This document shows positions 20,890 through 21,917 of a DNA stretch of 21,917 nucleotides, in pieces. The notes below the pieces were generated by a model that saw nothing but the letters and a program-made list of their open reading frames with translations, had not been told where the DNA came from and searched no databases. The DNA is from Ichthyophonus hoferi (taxonomy: Eukaryota > Opisthokonta > Ichthyosporea > Ichthyophonida > Ichthyophonidae): the NCBI GenBank assembly GCA_002751075.1, contig NAOQ01000427.1:39493-61409 (forward strand). The letters are read 5' to 3'. Positions within the stretch are counted from its first letter, which is position 1. Every line of letters begins with the position of its first letter. The translations under genes and the position numbers were made by a program.

Positions 20890-21917
20890 ATGTCGAAGGC
20901 GGAAAGGAAAGCACAGTATTTTACCAAGCTCATTGGTTACTTTGACGAGTACACCAAGGTGAGTGAGAGTATTTTGAATAGGGTCTTTGCTAGAATGACA
21001 GGACCATAGGCTTTACCAAAGGGAGAAATAAATAGGGTATGTAGGGGTTACCATAGTTACAGTGAGGGGTATGTTTCATTGCTATACGCTACAATATGGG
21101 CAATATGAAGATGATATTCCACCATAACTAAGACCCTCTTTCTTCCTGCAGGTGTTCATTGTTGAGTCGGACAATGTTGGTTCCAACCAGATGCAGCAGA
21201 TCCGTATGCAGCTCCGCGGTGAGGCTGAGATCTTGATGGGTAAGAACACCCTCATGCGCAAGGCCATCCGTGGTGTCCTCGACACCAAGCCTGAGCTTGC
21301 TCGTCTCATGCCCGCCATCAAGGGTAACGTCGGTCTCGTTTTCACCAACGGTGACCTCGCTGCCATCCGCAAGACCATCCAGGGCAACAAGGTTCAGGCC
21401 CCCGCCAAGGCCGGTGCCTTCGCCCCCGTTGATGTTATCGTCCCTGCCACCATCACCACCATGGGTCCCGAGAAGACCTCTTTCTTCCAGGCTTTGTCTA
21501 TCCAGACCAAGATTAACCGTGGTACCATTGAGATCGTCTCCGACGTTGCTTTGATCAAGGCCGGTGACAAGGTCGGTGCCTCCGAGGCTACCCTGTTGAA
21601 CATGCTCAACATCTCCCCCTTCGCCTATGGTCTCGTTATCTCTCACGTCTTCGAGGAGGGCTCCCTCTACGACCCCAGTGTCCTTGACATTGAGACCGAG
21701 GACCTCATGAAGAAGTTCCGCGAGGGTGTTATGAACGTCACCTGCGTGTCTCTCGCCATTGGCTACCCCACTGTTGTGTCCGTGCCCCACCTCGTGGTCA
21801 ACGGATACAAGAACGTGTTCGCTGTGGCCCTTGCCACTGATATCACCTTCCCCATGGCTGAGAAGGCCAAGGCCTTCCTTGCTGACCCCGAGGCTGCCCT
21901 CGCCGCTATGGCTGCCG
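20890..21917 (+). CDS. RPLP0: Large-subunit ribosomal stalk protein P0 (uL10), 5' part, runs off the window
   Basis: P0 anchors the P1/P2 stalk to 25S/28S rRNA and takes part in recruiting translation GTPases. Exon 1 is 20890-20958 (23 codons, [20 protein letters not shown]...). The intron is 20959-21151 (GTGAGT...CTGCAG, with TAACTAAG near the acceptor). Exon 2 runs from 21152 to the window end, so 278 of the usual ~310 residues are visible. The L10 rRNA-binding half holds [33 protein letters not shown] and [12 protein letters not shown]. The insertion domain region has [20 protein letters not shown], then [20 protein letters not shown]. The Ala-rich hinge starts at the edge (AALAAMAA); the conserved acidic C-terminal tail lies beyond it. 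Exon 2 uses almost only C- or G-ending codons (AAC, AAG, GTC, CTC, ATC), as expected of a very highly expressed gene. Confidence 0.97.

Noticed and set aside
21128-21790. 220-codon open frame on the minus strand
   Set aside because: It is antisense to P0 exon 2. The long frame is a by-product of the extreme codon bias of the ribosomal protein gene; the translation has no family motif.

Overview
The window is nuclear DNA from a eukaryote with dense spliceosomal introns, most likely a fungus. The main argument is a complete Tyr1-type (fungal-style) prephenate dehydrogenase gene. Supporting traits are short GT-AG introns (often 59-200 nt), yeast-like TACTAAC or CTGAC branch sites 15-30 nt before the acceptors, and genes lying as GC-richer islands in very AT-rich intergenic DNA. 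The intron density (10 in a 1.3 kb CDS, 15 in a 1.4 kb CDS) and a P0 protein that is not typical of Ascomycota point to an early-diverging fungal lineage. That placement is an inference and I cannot name a genus.

Layout: (1) 1-1033, AT-rich upstream DNA with CCAAT motifs and a perfect 19-bp tandem duplication. (2) 1034-2996 (+), a three-exon gene for a 250-aa protein I do not recognise, with a degenerate C2H2-like zinc-finger segment. (3) 2997-4692, convergent intergenic DNA. (4) 4693-8939 (-), a 16-exon gene for a 461-aa RCC1-repeat beta-propeller. No ORF scan shows it because its exons are 32-162 nt, but all phases agree. (5) 8940-10684, divergent intergenic DNA holding the promoters of the RCC1-like gene and TYR1. 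(6) 10685-14788 (+), complete TYR1 in 11 exons, 432 aa. (7) 14789-20889, about 6 kb of AT-rich DNA with no gene I can support; it holds a diverged repeat pair and low-complexity tracts. (8) 20890-21917 (+), the 5' part of the ribosomal stalk protein P0 gene, cut by the window edge.

The genes do not form a pathway. TYR1 makes a tyrosine precursor, P0 is a core large-subunit ribosomal protein, the RCC1-like protein may be mitochondrial, and the zinc-finger-like protein is of unknown role. I saw no virus-derived element, CRISPR array, rRNA or convincing tRNA. The least familiar items are the 250-aa orphan protein and the cryptic RCC1-like gene. I did not find a clear new multi-gene system.
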